DNA from: CAIYZT01 sp947461435
GTDB taxonomy: Bacteria; Pseudomonadota; Alphaproteobacteria; Rhodobacterales; Rhodobacteraceae
Length of the DNA stretch: 64,000 bases
Reading direction: 5' to 3'
Assembly: GCA_965284435.1 (NCBI GenBank)
Contig: OZ260083.1
Coordinates: 1,798,001-1,862,000, forward strand
Part shown: piece after piece, positions 1-8,692 of the stretch
Layout: each line of letters begins with the position of its first letter
Numbering within the stretch: the first letter of the stretch is position 1
Notes under the pieces: generated by a model
Databases searched by the model: none
Seen by the model: the letters and a program-made list of their open reading frames with translations, nothing else
Told to the model about the DNA's origin: nothing
Program-made: the position numbers and the translations under genes

Positions 1-267
1 AAGCTGAAAACCCCGGTTCTGGGCCTGATCGAGAATATGTCGACCTATATCTGCCCCAACTGCGGGCACGAGGCGCATTTGTTTGGCCATGGCGGCGTGG
101 CGGCCGAGGCGGCGCGGCTTGACCTGCCGTTCTTGGGAGAGATGCCGTTGGATTTGTCGGTGCGTCTGGCGGGCGATGCCGGCACGCCAATCGCGGCTGG
201 CGACAGCCCCGCAGCACAGGCCTATGGCCGACTCGCGGCACGGTTGATTGATGGCGGGATGGCCTGA
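1..267 (+). CDS. Mrp/ApbC-family Fe-S cluster carrier ATPase, 3' end
   Basis: The frame is open from the first base, so only the last 88 residues and the stop are present. Near the start lies IENMSTYICPNCGH, the conserved block of Mrp/ApbC/NBP35 P-loop ATPases, whose CxxC cysteines hold a bridging [4Fe-4S] cluster at the dimer interface. The following HLFGHGG and the LPFLGEMPLD stretch are also typical of the family C-terminus. Known family role: cytosolic assembly and delivery of Fe-S clusters. The Walker A part lies outside the window. The gene ends about 700 bases before mraZ and is probably a separate transcription unit. Identification is confident at family level. Confidence 0.85.
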   Translation, partial: KLKTPVLGLIENMSTYICPNCGHEAHLFGHGGVAAEAARLDLPFLGEMPLDLSVRLAGDAGTPIAAGDSPAAQAYGRLAARLIDGGMA

Positions 268-383
268 GGCCCGATCCGGCCTGACCGAACAGGTGTTTTC
301 CAAAGGTTGCGACAGGTCTGCTGGACAGGGCACGCGCCCCGCCCGGGTGGGGTGACGTCGCGCTTAAGGCGAATCACTTTGGG

Positions 384-398
384 TGGGAAATCATGGGA
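384..398 (+). promoter_or_regulatory. MraZ-type operator pair
   Basis: TGGGA occurs at 384-388 and again at 394-398, separated by exactly 5 bases. E. coli MraZ is known to bind TGGGN direct repeats with 5-base spacers upstream of its own operon. The match in sequence and spacing, and the position upstream of mraZ, make this a likely autoregulatory site, though it lies about 570 bases before the start codon. Confidence 0.5.
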
Positions 399-494
399 AA
401 ACCGGTGCATTGCGGGGTCTGAAGGCGGTCTTGCCCCGGAATTCTGCAGGAATTTGCCCATTTTTTCGGCAAAATTTGGCTGTCATGAAAAATT

Positions 495-529
495 CTTGGG
501 AAAGCGTGGGACATAGCTCATTTCCCAAG
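495..529. repeat. 9-base inverted repeat overlapping MraZ-type boxes
   Basis: CTTGGGAAA at 495-503 is matched by its exact reverse complement TTTCCCAAG at 521-529, with a 17-base spacer. The left arm carries the first TGGGA of the pair at 497-511. The structure could be a two-sided protein-binding site or an RNA hairpin in the leader. Confidence 0.5.
497..511 (+). promoter_or_regulatory. MraZ-type operator pair
   Basis: TGGGA at 497-501 and 507-511 are separated by 5 bases, the spacing reported for MraZ binding in E. coli. A lone TCCCA (same motif, other strand) lies at 523-527. Probable site of MraZ autoregulation of the dcw operon. Confidence 0.55.
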
Positions 530-647
530 GTGCGACTATATATAGCGGTCACATCCCCGTGATTGGCTATCCGTGGGGCTATTTGCCGTGCACAGACCGC
601 TAAATGCTGCGTTTGCATCGGTCCGAAAACAAGATATGCCCGTTTGT

Positions 648-682
648 TCCCAAAAATTTCCATTGTTTCCCATGAAATCCCG
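648..682 (-). promoter_or_regulatory. Phased array of four MraZ-type boxes
   Basis: Read on the plus strand, TCCCA (648-652), TTCCA (658-662), TCCCA (668-672) and TCCCG (678-682) recur at exactly 10-base steps. On the minus strand these are CGGGA, TGGGA, TGGAA and TGGGA with 5-base spacers. This is the architecture described for MraZ (TGGGN repeats, one helical turn apart), with two degenerate boxes. It is the longest array in the leader, about 290 bases before mraZ. Confidence 0.55.
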
Positions 683-921
683 TGTCATATCTTTCTCACG
701 GAAAATGAAACGAGCAAATTAAAGCAGGGGCGGCTGAAGAACCCCGAACACGGCGAAATAAAAAAAGACAGGCTCATACAGGCACTCGCTTTCATTGAAC
801 GACAGAGATCCGGCGCGCGCGAGCAGACATCTCCCCCAGGTGGCGCGACGCAGGACGCCCCAGCGATGGGACAGAGGCGGATCGGGTAGTGGCAGCAACC
901 CGGTCCGCCATTTCTATTTCA

Positions 922-936
922 GGGGGCCAAGCCCCC
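922..936 (+). other. GC hairpin just upstream of mraZ
   Basis: GGGGGC (922-927) pairs with GCCCCC (931-936) across a 3-base loop. It has no U-run after it, so it is not a standard terminator. It lies 30 bases before the mraZ start codon and could affect RNA processing or readthrough into mraZ. Confidence 0.4.
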
Positions 937-966
937 GCAAACCGACGAGAGGGACCGCACAGGCCC

Positions 967-1476
967 ATGGGCAGCGAGGCATTCAGAGGCGAATTCTACC
1001 AGAAGGTGGATGCCAAGGCGCGGGTTTCGATCCCGGCGGCCTTTCGCCGTATTCTGGAAGCCGAAGATCCGTCCTCGCCCGAGTTTCCCCGTCCTCGCAT
1101 CTACATGGTTTATGGCGGAAAGTCGCGCCGGTTTGTCGAGTGCTACTCCAAATCGGGGGCCGATGCCCTGGCGGCAAAAATTGAATCGATGGACCTTGGC
1201 AGCCCCGAGCGCGACCGCGCCGAGCGGGATTTGATCAGCCGGTCTGTCATGGCGGAAATTGAACCTGACGGCCGCATTGTCTTGCCACCGAAGGTTCGCG
1301 AAAAGATGGGATTTGGACCGGAGGATCTGGCGGGCGGCGGCGAGGCCGCTTTTGCGGGGTTCACCAACCGGTTCAAATTGTACCGCAAGGAAGTTTATGA
1401 CGCAGAGCAGGCAGAGGATGACGATGATGGTGTCGATCCGCTGACCTTGGTCGGCAGGGCCCAACGAGGCGGGTGA
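967..1476 (+). CDS. mraZ: Transcriptional regulator / cell-division protein MraZ
   Basis: 169 residues. The N-terminus reads FRGEFYQKVDAKARVSIPAAFR, matched in short blocks: FRGEF and VDAKARVSIPA are the first SpoVT/AbrB-like repeat. A second copy is seen around residues 95-110 (EPDGRIVLPPKVREK). Two such AbrB-like folds per chain are diagnostic of MraZ, which oligomerises into rings and binds DNA upstream of its own operon. The ATG at 967 is preferred because GAGAGGGA lies about 10 bases upstream and the AbrB fold begins at once; an upstream in-frame start at 889 would add unrelated residues. First gene of the dcw operon; the stop is 4 bases before rsmH. Probably autoregulated through the phased TGGGA boxes. 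Confidence 0.93.
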   Translation: MGSEAFRGEFYQKVDAKARVSIPAAFRRILEAEDPSSPEFPRPRIYMVYGGKSRRFVECYSKSGADALAAKIESMDLGSPERDRAERDLISRSVMAEIEPDGRIVLPPKVREKMGFGPEDLAGGGEAAFAGFTNRFKLYRKEVYDAEQAEDDDDGVDPLTLVGRAQRGG

Positions 1477-1480
1477 TGGG

Positions 1481-2482
1481 ATGACCCGCGACGTGCTGCC
1501 AGCGCAACCTCCTCATGTTCCAGTTCTTCTTCGCCCGCTTCTGGCGGCCTGCGCTCCGGTTTCGGGGGTCTGGTTGGACGGCACTTTTGGTGCGGGCGGC
1601 TATGCGCGCGGCCTGTTGGCGGCGGGGGCCGATCTGGTGATCGGCGTGGACCGTGACCCTTTGGCATTCGAGTTGGCCAAAGCCTGGAGCGGGGATTACG
1701 CCGACCGATTGCGTCTGGTCGCGGGAAATTTTTCTGACTTGGATGGGCATGCGGGCCAGATGCTGGACGGGGTCGTTCTGGATCTGGGCGTCTCTTCGAT
1801 GCAACTGGATCTGGCGGAGCGGGGGTTTTCCTTTGCCAAGGATGGCCCGCTGGACATGCGCATGGCGCAAACCGGGCCCTCTGCCGCCGATCTGGTGAAT
1901 GGGGCCAGCGAAGAGCGGTTGGCAGATATCTTGTATCATTTTGGCGAAGAACGGGCTTCGCGCCGGATTGCGCATGCGATCGTCGATGCCCGCCTGCGCG
2001 AACCGATCACGACCACGCTGCGCCTGTCCGACATCGTGGCGCGCTGTCTGCCGCGCCCCAAGCCGGGGCAAAGCCACCCCGCAACGCGCAGCTTTCAGGC
2101 GCTGCGAATAGCGGTGAACGAAGAATTTTCAGAATTGGTTCAGGGCCTTGCTGCTGCGGAGCGGGCACTGAAGCCGGGCGGTTTACTGGCCGTTGTCACG
2201 TTTCATTCGCTGGAAGACCGGGTGGTCAAACGCTTTTTTCAGCGGGCCGCTGGCGAAGAGCCGAACACCAACCGCTATGCACCGGCCAAATCCAGCACGA
2301 CCGCGCGGTTTGATCTGGTCACGCGCAAGCCCGTCGGTCCTGACGCGGAAGAGCTGACCGCAAATCCGCGGTCCAGATCGGCAAAGCTGCGGGTGGCCCG
2401 GCGCACGGATGCCCCCGCGCGCCCGGTCACGGCCGCCGAGGTGGACGCACCGGAATTGCCGCAAAAAGGCAGGGGGAAATGA
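1481..2482 (+). CDS. rsmH: 16S rRNA (cytosine1402-N4)-methyltransferase RsmH (MraW)
   Basis: 333 residues, usual length for the family. The SAM-binding motif DGTFGAGGYARGLL lies near residues 33-46, followed by VIGVDRDPLA, and the C-terminal part has TFHSLEDRVVKRFF, all RsmH signatures. Known reaction: N4 methylation of C1402 of 16S rRNA in the ribosomal P site, using SAM, in the cytoplasm. It starts 4 bases after mraZ stops and its stop overlaps the ftsL start (ATGATG), so it is translated as part of the dcw operon. Confidence 0.95.
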   Translation: MTRDVLPAQPPHVPVLLRPLLAACAPVSGVWLDGTFGAGGYARGLLAAGADLVIGVDRDPLAFELAKAWSGDYADRLRLVAGNFSDLDGHAGQMLDGVVLDLGVSSMQLDLAERGFSFAKDGPLDMRMAQTGPSAADLVNGASEERLADILYHFGEERASRRIAHAIVDARLREPITTTLRLSDIVARCLPRPKPGQSHPATRSFQALRIAVNEEFSELVQGLAAAERALKPGGLLAVVTFHSLEDRVVKRFFQRAAGEEPNTNRYAPAKSSTTARFDLVTRKPVGPDAEELTANPRSRSAKLRVARRTDAPARPVTAAEVDAPELPQKGRGK

Positions 2483-2865
2483 TGCGAGCTTTCATCTATG
2501 TCGTTGCATTCATGTCTCTTTTAGCTCTGGGCGCCTGGGCCTATTCGGAAAACTACGACATGCGCGCCCGCGAGGCGGATGTCGCGGATCTGCAAAGCCA
2601 GATCGGATTGTTGCGCGATGCCATTTCAACGCAAAAGGCGGAATGGGCCTATTTGAATCGTCCGGCCCGGTTGCGCGAGTTGGTGAACATGAATTTTGAC
2701 CGGCTGGAACTGATGCCGATGGAGCCGGCGCAACTGAACACGGCTGCGGCCGTGGCCTTTCCTGCACCGGCCTTGGACAGCGGGTTACCGTCGGATCTGG
2801 ATATTGCAAATTCGGTGGATATCTCTGGCACTTTGCCGGCCGACGCGCAGGAGATCACGCCATGA
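2479..2865 (+). CDS. ftsL: Cell division protein FtsL
   Basis: 128 residues. A single hydrophobic segment covers about residues 4-23 after a very short cytoplasmic N-terminus, followed by a heptad-like stretch (ADVADLQSQIGLLRDAI) and the motif LNRPARLREL common to alphaproteobacterial FtsL. Known role: bitopic inner-membrane subunit of the FtsQLB divisome complex, signalling to FtsW/FtsI. Sequence conservation in this family is low, so identification rests on the topology plus its place between rsmH and ftsI. It overlaps both neighbours by 4 bases. Confidence 0.85.
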   Translation: MMRAFIYVVAFMSLLALGAWAYSENYDMRAREADVADLQSQIGLLRDAISTQKAEWAYLNRPARLRELVNMNFDRLELMPMEPAQLNTAAAVAFPAPALDSGLPSDLDIANSVDISGTLPADAQEITP

Positions 2866-4655
2866 CCCGCACGCCTTTGCGCCCTTTGGCCCGTATTCTG
2901 GATGCCCGCGCCAAGGGCGAAAACCCGGATCTGATTGAGCGCGAGAATTTGCGCCAGCGCCACGAAGTGATGCGCGACAAGGCGATTGGCCGGGCAAGAT
3001 TTCGTCTGGGAATTCTGAGCGTCAGTTTTACAGTCGCGTTTGCCGCGATCGGTTTGCGCATGGGATACATGTCTTCCGAGACCCCGATGGAACCGAAATC
3101 AGAAGCTGGGGCAAGTTCAATTCAGGCGATGCGGTCCGATATCGTGGATCGCGAGGGGCGCATTCTGGCAACGAACATGTTGACCAATTCCTTGTATGTG
3201 CAAACCGCCGATATGGTTGATCCCCCACGGGTAGCCCATGAATTGGCGGCCCTGTTCCCGGAACTTTCCGAAGAAGATTTGCTGCGCCGCTTTACCGATG
3301 GGCGCAGTTTTCTTTGGATTCGCAAGATGCTGAGCCCGGAGCAGCAGCAGGCGGTGCATGATATCGGCGATCCGGGTCTGCTTTTTGGCCCGCGCGAGAT
3401 GCGGCTTTATCCCAATGGCAATCTGGCCGCGCATATTCTGGGCGGTGCGTCGTTTGGGGATGAAGGCGTGGCCAGCGCCGAATTGATCGGTGTGGCGGGG
3501 ATTGAAAAGGCGCTTGACCTTCGGCTGCGCGATCCCGCGCAGGCCGGTGTGCCGCTGGAACTGACCATAGATCTGACGCTGCAGGCCACGATGGAAGAGG
3601 TTCTGGGCGCTGGCATGACAATGATGCAAGCCAAGGGCGCGGCGGGCATCTTGATGAATGTGCAGACCGGAGAAATTCTGGCGATGGCCAGTTTGCCGGA
3701 TTTCGACCCCAACGACCGGCCCAGCCCGATTGTGGCCAAAGGGGCAGATCCGGCAGACAGCCCCCTGTTCAACCGGGCTGTTCAAGGGGTTTACGAGCTG
3801 GGATCAACCTTCAAGATCTTTGCGGCGGCGCAGGCGATGGAGCTGGGCCTTGTGAACCCCGATACCCAGATTGACACCTCGTCGCTTCAGATCGGCAAAA
3901 AGCGGATCACCGAATTTGACGGCCACAATTATGGGCCGACCAAATCAGTGGCCGAGATCATGGAAGTATCCTCTAACATCGGCACAGGCCATATCGCGCT
4001 GATGATCGGGGCCGAGCGGCAGCAGGCGTTTTTGACCTCGTTGGGGTTGCTGGAGGCCTCGCCGGTGGAATTGATCGAGGCGCCGGGGGCCAAGCCCCTG
4101 CGTCCGGCGCGTTGGCCTGATATTGTCACGGTCACCGCGTCCTTCGGGCATGGGATTTCGTCAAGCCCGCTGAATCTGGCGGCGGCCTATGCCAGCGTGG
4201 CCAATGGGGGCATTCGCGTGTCGCCGACCTTGCTGAAGCGGACCGAAGCGATGAAAGGCATTCGGGTGATCAGCCCCAGCGTGTCGCGCGATGCGGTGGA
4301 TATGCTGCGCCGCGTTGTGGTCAGCGGAACGGCGACGCTGGCCGATGTGCCGGGTTACCGGGTTGGCGGCAAGACGGGCACGGCCGACAAACCGCGTCCG
4401 GGCGGCGGATACTACACCGACCGCGTGGTCAACACCTTTGCCGGGGTCTTTCCCACGGACAACCCGCAATATGTTCTGATCGTGACGATGGACGAGCCAT
4501 CGGGCACCTCGGGGGGCGGCGAGGTGCGCAGCACGGCGGGATGGACGGCGGTTCCGGTGGCCGGAGAGATGATCAAGCGCATGGCGCCCCTGATGGGAAT
4601 GGTGCCGGTGGTTGAAACGCCGCCCGACAATGAGATAACAGCCGTCAAGAATTGA
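2862..4655 (+). CDS. ftsI: Division-specific peptidoglycan transpeptidase FtsI (PBP3)
   Basis: 597 residues. A basic cytoplasmic N-terminus is followed by one membrane anchor (about residues 47-68), a pedestal domain and the penicillin-binding transpeptidase domain. The three active-site motifs are intact: STFK with the acylated Ser315, SSN at 370-372 and KTGT at 504-507. Known role: cross-links septal peptidoglycan in partnership with FtsW. The start codon overlaps the ftsL stop (ATGA). A 36-base gap separates it from murE. ftsW itself is not in this window. Confidence 0.95.
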   Translation: MTRTPLRPLARILDARAKGENPDLIERENLRQRHEVMRDKAIGRARFRLGILSVSFTVAFAAIGLRMGYMSSETPMEPKSEAGASSIQAMRSDIVDREGRILATNMLTNSLYVQTADMVDPPRVAHELAALFPELSEEDLLRRFTDGRSFLWIRKMLSPEQQQAVHDIGDPGLLFGPREMRLYPNGNLAAHILGGASFGDEGVASAELIGVAGIEKALDLRLRDPAQAGVPLELTIDLTLQATMEEVLGAGMTMMQAKGAAGILMNVQTGEILAMASLPDFDPNDRPSPIVAKGADPADSPLFNRAVQGVYELGSTFKIFAAAQAMELGLVNPDTQIDTSSLQIGKKRITEFDGHNYGPTKSVAEIMEVSSNIGTGHIALMIGAERQQAFLTSLGLLEASPVELIEAPGAKPLRPARWPDIVTVTASFGHGISSSPLNLAAAYASVANGGIRVSPTLLKRTEAMKGIRVISPSVSRDAVDMLRRVVVSGTATLADVPGYRVGGKTGTADKPRPGGGYYTDRVVNTFAGVFPTDNPQYVLIVTMDEPSGTSGGGEVRSTAGWTAVPVAGEMIKRMAPLMGMVPVVETPPDNEITAVKN

Positions 4656-4691
4656 AGCGCCGCCCGCAAGGGGCCGTTTGAGGGGAGCGTC

Positions 4692-6167
4692 ATGGCCGCG
4701 ATGAAACTTTCAAGGCTTGGCCTGTCCGGACGGGGCGGGCGGGATCCGATGATCGGCGGCGTGACGCTGGACAGTCGGGCCGTGGCCAAGGGGGATTTGT
4801 TCGCGGCGCTGCCCGGGGCGGCGCGCCATGGCGCGGAATTTATCGGGCTGGCGCTGGACCGTGGCGCGGCTGCCATCTTGACCGATGCTGACGGGGCCAG
4901 ATTGGCCGAAGCGGCGCTGGGCGGATCGCAGGCTGCCTTGGTGGTGGCCCAGGATGCCCGCGAAGCGCTGGCGCGGGCGGCGGCGCTTTGGTTTGGCGCG
5001 CAGCCCGCCACGATGGTGGCGGTGACGGGCACCAATGGCAAAACCTCTGTCTCGACCTTTACCCGGCAAATCTGGACACAGCTTGGTCATGGGGCGATCA
5101 ATATCGGCACGACTGGGGTCGAAGGTGCCTGGGCGGCACCGTCCAGCCACACAACGCCCGATGCCGTGACGCTGCACCGGATGCTGGCACAGGCCGCAGC
5201 CGAAGGCGTGACCCATGCCGTGATGGAGGCATCAAGCCACGGGTTGGATCAGAGGCGTCTGGATGGGGTGCGGCTGAAGGCGGCGGGATTTACCAACTTT
5301 ACCCAAGATCATCTGGATTATCACAAGACATTCGAGGCTTATTTCGCTGCCAAAGCCTCGCTTTTTGACCGGCTGTTGCCCGATGACGGAACGGCTGTGG
5401 TCAACATGAATGATCCCAAAGGCGCCGAGATTCTGGCGATTGCCAAGGCCAAGGGGCAAGAGGTGATCACCGTTGGACATGGGGCCGAATGCGATCTGCG
5501 GATCATGGCGCAGCGGTATGATTCCTTGGGCCAAGAGCTACGCCTGTCTTGGCACGGCGCGCCTTTTCAGGTGCGGCTGAACCTGATTGGCGGATTTCAG
5601 GCCGAGAATGTGGCGCTGGCGGCGGGTCTTGTCATCGCAGCGGGAGAGTCCCCGCGCGATGTGATCCATGCCCTGCCGCATCTGGTGGGTGTGCGAGGGC
5701 GGATGCAACTGGCCGCCACACGCAGCAATGGGGCAAGCGTTTTTGTGGATTATGCCCATACGCCGGATGCGATCGCGACCGCGGTGCAGGCCCTGCGCCC
5801 GCATGTGATGGGACGGATTGTCATCGTCTTCGGGGCCGGGGGCGATCGCGATCGCGGCAAGCGGCCCTTGATGGGGGCAGCGGCAAAAGCCCATGCCGAT
5901 GTTCTTTTCGTGACCGACGACAACCCCAGATCCGAAGACCCGGCCAGCATTCGGGCCGAGATCCTGCAAGCCTGCCCCGAGGCGAGCGAAGTTGGCGACC
6001 GGGCAGAGGCGATTTTGCGCGGGGTGGATGCGCTGCTGCCGGGCGACGCACTTTTGATCGCCGGAAAGGGCCACGAGACGGGGCAGATCATCAAGGGCGA
6101 TGTCTATCCCTTTGACGATGTCGAGCAGGCAAGCGTGGCGGTGGCCGCGTTGGACGGGGTGATCTGA
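4692..6167 (+). CDS. murE: UDP-MurNAc-L-Ala-D-Glu:meso-DAP ligase MurE
   Basis: 491 residues, a normal Mur ligase. The ATP-binding loop VTGTNGKTS spans residues 111-119, the carbamylated-lysine and central domain follow, and the C-terminal domain contains DNPRSEDP. The DNPR motif is the known specificity mark for meso-diaminopimelate over lysine, so the cell wall is of the Gram-negative DAP type. Cytoplasmic enzyme adding the third stem-peptide residue with ATP hydrolysis. Its stop shares one base with the murF start (TGATG), implying coupled translation. Confidence 0.95.
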   Translation: MAAMKLSRLGLSGRGGRDPMIGGVTLDSRAVAKGDLFAALPGAARHGAEFIGLALDRGAAAILTDADGARLAEAALGGSQAALVVAQDAREALARAAALWFGAQPATMVAVTGTNGKTSVSTFTRQIWTQLGHGAINIGTTGVEGAWAAPSSHTTPDAVTLHRMLAQAAAEGVTHAVMEASSHGLDQRRLDGVRLKAAGFTNFTQDHLDYHKTFEAYFAAKASLFDRLLPDDGTAVVNMNDPKGAEILAIAKAKGQEVITVGHGAECDLRIMAQRYDSLGQELRLSWHGAPFQVRLNLIGGFQAENVALAAGLVIAAGESPRDVIHALPHLVGVRGRMQLAATRSNGASVFVDYAHTPDAIATAVQALRPHVMGRIVIVFGAGGDRDRGKRPLMGAAAKAHADVLFVTDDNPRSEDPASIRAEILQACPEASEVGDRAEAILRGVDALLPGDALLIAGKGHETGQIIKGDVYPFDDVEQASVAVAALDGVI

Positions 6168-7582
6168 TGGCACTTTGGACGGCAAAAGAGGCGATTGCCG
6201 CGACAGGCGGGCGCGGAGCCGAGGGATGGGCGGCAACAGGCGTGTCGATTGACACGCGCTCGTTGGTGCCGGGCGATCTGTTCGTCGCGCTGAGCGATCA
6301 GCGCGACGGGCATGACTTTGTGGCGCAGGCGCTGGCCAAGGGCGCGGCGGCCGCGCTGGTATCGCGGGTGCCCAGCGGCGTTTCCCCCGATGCGCCCTTG
6401 CTGATCGTTCCTGATGTCTTGCGCGCGCTGGAAGATCTGGGCCGCGCGGCGCGGGCCCGCACGCGCGCCAAAGTGATTGGCGTCACCGGGTCGGTTGGCA
6501 AAACCTCGACCAAAGAGATGTTGCGCGTCGTTCTGGGCGGGCAGGGCCGGGTTCATGCGGCCGAAGCCAGCTTCAACAACCATTGGGGCGTGCCCTTGAC
6601 CTTGGCCCGCATGCCGCAAACGGCCGAGTTTGCGGTGATCGAGATCGGGATGAACCATCCCGGCGAGATTGCGCCCTTGGCGCGGATGGCCGATCTGGAT
6701 GTGGCGATGATCACAACCGTCGCGCCCGCCCATCTGGAGGCTTTCGACAATATCGAAGGGATCGCGAAAGAGAAGGCCTCGATCCTGGATGGATTGCGCG
6801 CGGGGGGGATCGCCGTTCTGCCGCTGGATATTGCGACGGCGGCAATCGTTCTGAACCATGCGGCCGAGCTGGGGCACGCGGTGTTGACCTTCGGCACGCA
6901 GGCAGGGGCCGATTATCAGATGGATGAGGCGCGATTGTGTGAGGGGGCCACGATTGTGACCGCCCGGCACGGGAGCGCGGCCATCTTGTTCAAGATGTCA
7001 ACAGCGGGGACGCATTTTGCGATGAACGGCTTGGCGGTTCTGGCCGTGGCCGATGCGCTGGGTCTGGATCCGGCCATTGCGGCCGGCGATTTGGGCCGCT
7101 GGGCACCGCCGGCCGGGCGCGGCCTGCGCGAGCCGATCTTGCTGGACGCGGTCGAAGAGACCCAGTTCGATCTGATCGACGATGCGTTCAATGCCAATCC
7201 CGCCTCGATGGCGGCGGCGCTGGACATGCTGATTGGGGCCCCGGTGCAAGAAGGTGTCGGGCGGCTGGCCCGAGGGCGGCGCATTGCGGTGCTGGGGGAC
7301 ATGTTGGAATTGGGGCCGACCGAATTGGGGTTGCACCGCGATATTGCGCGCCATCCGGGGCTTGAGGCGGTGTCTGTCGTGCATTGCGTCGGGCACCGAA
7401 TGCGCGTTTTGTACGACGCGCTGCCCGCGCGGCAGCGGGGCCATTGGGTGGGCGATGCGCAGGAACTTGCGGCGGGGGCCCGCAGCCTGATAGATGCAGG
7501 CGACGTGGTGCTGGTCAAAGGCTCCAAGGGGATAAAAGTCAGTCTTGTGGTTGAGGCTTTCAGAAAACTAGGCCGGATGTAA
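6167..7582 (+). CDS. murF: UDP-MurNAc-tripeptide:D-Ala-D-Ala ligase MurF
   Basis: 471 residues. The P-loop VTGSVGKTSTKEM begins near residue 106; IEIGMNHPGEI and the DDAFNANPASM and LGDMLELG blocks are all characteristic of MurF. Known reaction: ATP-dependent addition of D-Ala-D-Ala to UDP-MurNAc-tripeptide, giving the pentapeptide substrate of MraY. The start codon overlaps the last base of murE and mraY follows after 27 bases. Confidence 0.95.
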   Translation: MALWTAKEAIAATGGRGAEGWAATGVSIDTRSLVPGDLFVALSDQRDGHDFVAQALAKGAAAALVSRVPSGVSPDAPLLIVPDVLRALEDLGRAARARTRAKVIGVTGSVGKTSTKEMLRVVLGGQGRVHAAEASFNNHWGVPLTLARMPQTAEFAVIEIGMNHPGEIAPLARMADLDVAMITTVAPAHLEAFDNIEGIAKEKASILDGLRAGGIAVLPLDIATAAIVLNHAAELGHAVLTFGTQAGADYQMDEARLCEGATIVTARHGSAAILFKMSTAGTHFAMNGLAVLAVADALGLDPAIAAGDLGRWAPPAGRGLREPILLDAVEETQFDLIDDAFNANPASMAAALDMLIGAPVQEGVGRLARGRRIAVLGDMLELGPTELGLHRDIARHPGLEAVSVVHCVGHRMRVLYDALPARQRGHWVGDAQELAAGARSLIDAGDVVLVKGSKGIKVSLVVEAFRKLGRM

Positions 7583-7609
7583 CCGGTCACAGGCGGAAGG
7601 GACGGGTAG

Positions 7610-8692
7610 ATGTTTTACTGGCTGACAGAGTTCTCCGATGGCGGGGACATCTTTAACCTGTTTCGCTATATCACCTTTCGGGCGGGGATGGCCTTTGCCA
7701 CCGCGCTGATCTTTGGGTTCATGTTCGGACGTCCCTTGATCGACCTGCTGCGCCGCCGGCAAGGCAAGGGCCAGCCCATTCGCGATGATGGCCCGCAAAG
7801 CCATCTGGCCAAGGCCGGTACTCCAACGATGGGCGGGTTGTTGATCTTGTCGGCCTTGATGGTGTCCACCTTGATGTGGGCGCGGTTGGACAATGTCTAT
7901 GTCTGGATTGTGGTGCTGGTCACGCTGGCCTTCGGGATCATCGGATTTGCCGATGATTATGCCAAGGTGACCAAGCAGAACACCAAGGGGGTTTCCGGCC
8001 GGGTGCGGATGGCGATCGGTCTGGTGATCGCCGCCTTGGCGTCTTATGCGGCGGCGAGTTTTCATCCGGCGGCGTTGACCGGGCAACTGGCCGTGCCGTT
8101 CTTCAAGGATGCGCTGATCAACCTTGGATATTTCTATATTCCCTTCGGAATGCTGGTGATCGTGGGCGCGGCCAATTCGGTGAACTTCACCGATGGGTTG
8201 GATGGGCTGGCGATCATGCCGGTCATGGTGGCGGGGGCAACCTTGGGTGTGATTGCCTATGTGGTCGGCAATTTCAACTTTTCGGAATATCTTGGGGTGC
8301 ATTTCGTTCCGGGAACCGGCGAGTTGTTGGTCTTTTCGGCGGCCCTGTTTGGCGCGGGATTGGGCTTTTTGTGGTACAACGCCCCGCCCGCAGCGGTGTT
8401 CATGGGCGATACCGGGTCTTTGGCCTTGGGCGGCGCACTGGGTGCGATTGCCGTGTGCACCAAGCATGAAATCGTTCTGGCCATCGTGGGCGGGTTGTTT
8501 GTGGTGGAAACCTTGTCGGTGATCATTCAGGTCCTTTACTACAAGCGAACCGGCAAGCGGGTGTTCCTGATGGCCCCCATTCACCACCATTTCGAAAAGA
8601 AGGGCTGGTCAGAGCCGCAGATCGTGATCCGGTTCTGGATCATCTCTTTGATCCTGGCGATGATCGGTCTTGCAACGCTGAAGGTGCGCTGA
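7610..8692 (+). CDS. mraY: Phospho-MurNAc-pentapeptide transferase MraY
   Basis: 360 residues with about ten hydrophobic membrane segments. Signature motifs are present: FADDYAKV, NFTDGLDGLA, FMGDTGSLALGG and the HHH block PIHHHFEKKGW. Known reaction: transfer of phospho-MurNAc-pentapeptide from UDP to undecaprenyl phosphate, producing lipid I at the inner membrane. The stop codon shares a base with the start of the following dehydrogenase gene (TGATG), so that gene is tied to the dcw transcript. Confidence 0.96.
   Translation: MFYWLTEFSDGGDIFNLFRYITFRAGMAFATALIFGFMFGRPLIDLLRRRQGKGQPIRDDGPQSHLAKAGTPTMGGLLILSALMVSTLMWARLDNVYVWIVVLVTLAFGIIGFADDYAKVTKQNTKGVSGRVRMAIGLVIAALASYAAASFHPAALTGQLAVPFFKDALINLGYFYIPFGMLVIVGAANSVNFTDGLDGLAIMPVMVAGATLGVIAYVVGNFNFSEYLGVHFVPGTGELLVFSAALFGAGLGFLWYNAPPAAVFMGDTGSLALGGALGAIAVCTKHEIVLAIVGGLFVVETLSVIIQVLYYKRTGKRVFLMAPIHHHFEKKGWSEPQIVIRFWIISLILAMIGLATLKVR

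Larger units (their letters stand above)
268..966 (+). other. Long gene-free leader upstream of the dcw cluster
   Basis: No convincing gene is seen in these 699 bases. The stretch contains three clusters of TGGGA-type boxes on a 10-base period (entered separately), a 9-base inverted repeat and a GC-rich hairpin next to mraZ. It is visibly more AT-rich around 450-780 than the neighbouring genes. In Rhodobacter sphaeroides the dcw cluster is known to be preceded by an unusually long 5' leader from which the abundant small RNA UpsM is produced. An equivalent transcript here is an inference from position. I could not find a clear hairpin-plus-U-run terminator that would define its 3' end. Confidence 0.6.

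Noticed and set aside
922..936. Hairpin before mraZ as a transcription terminator
   Set aside because: There is no U-run after the stem, so it does not qualify as a Rho-independent terminator.
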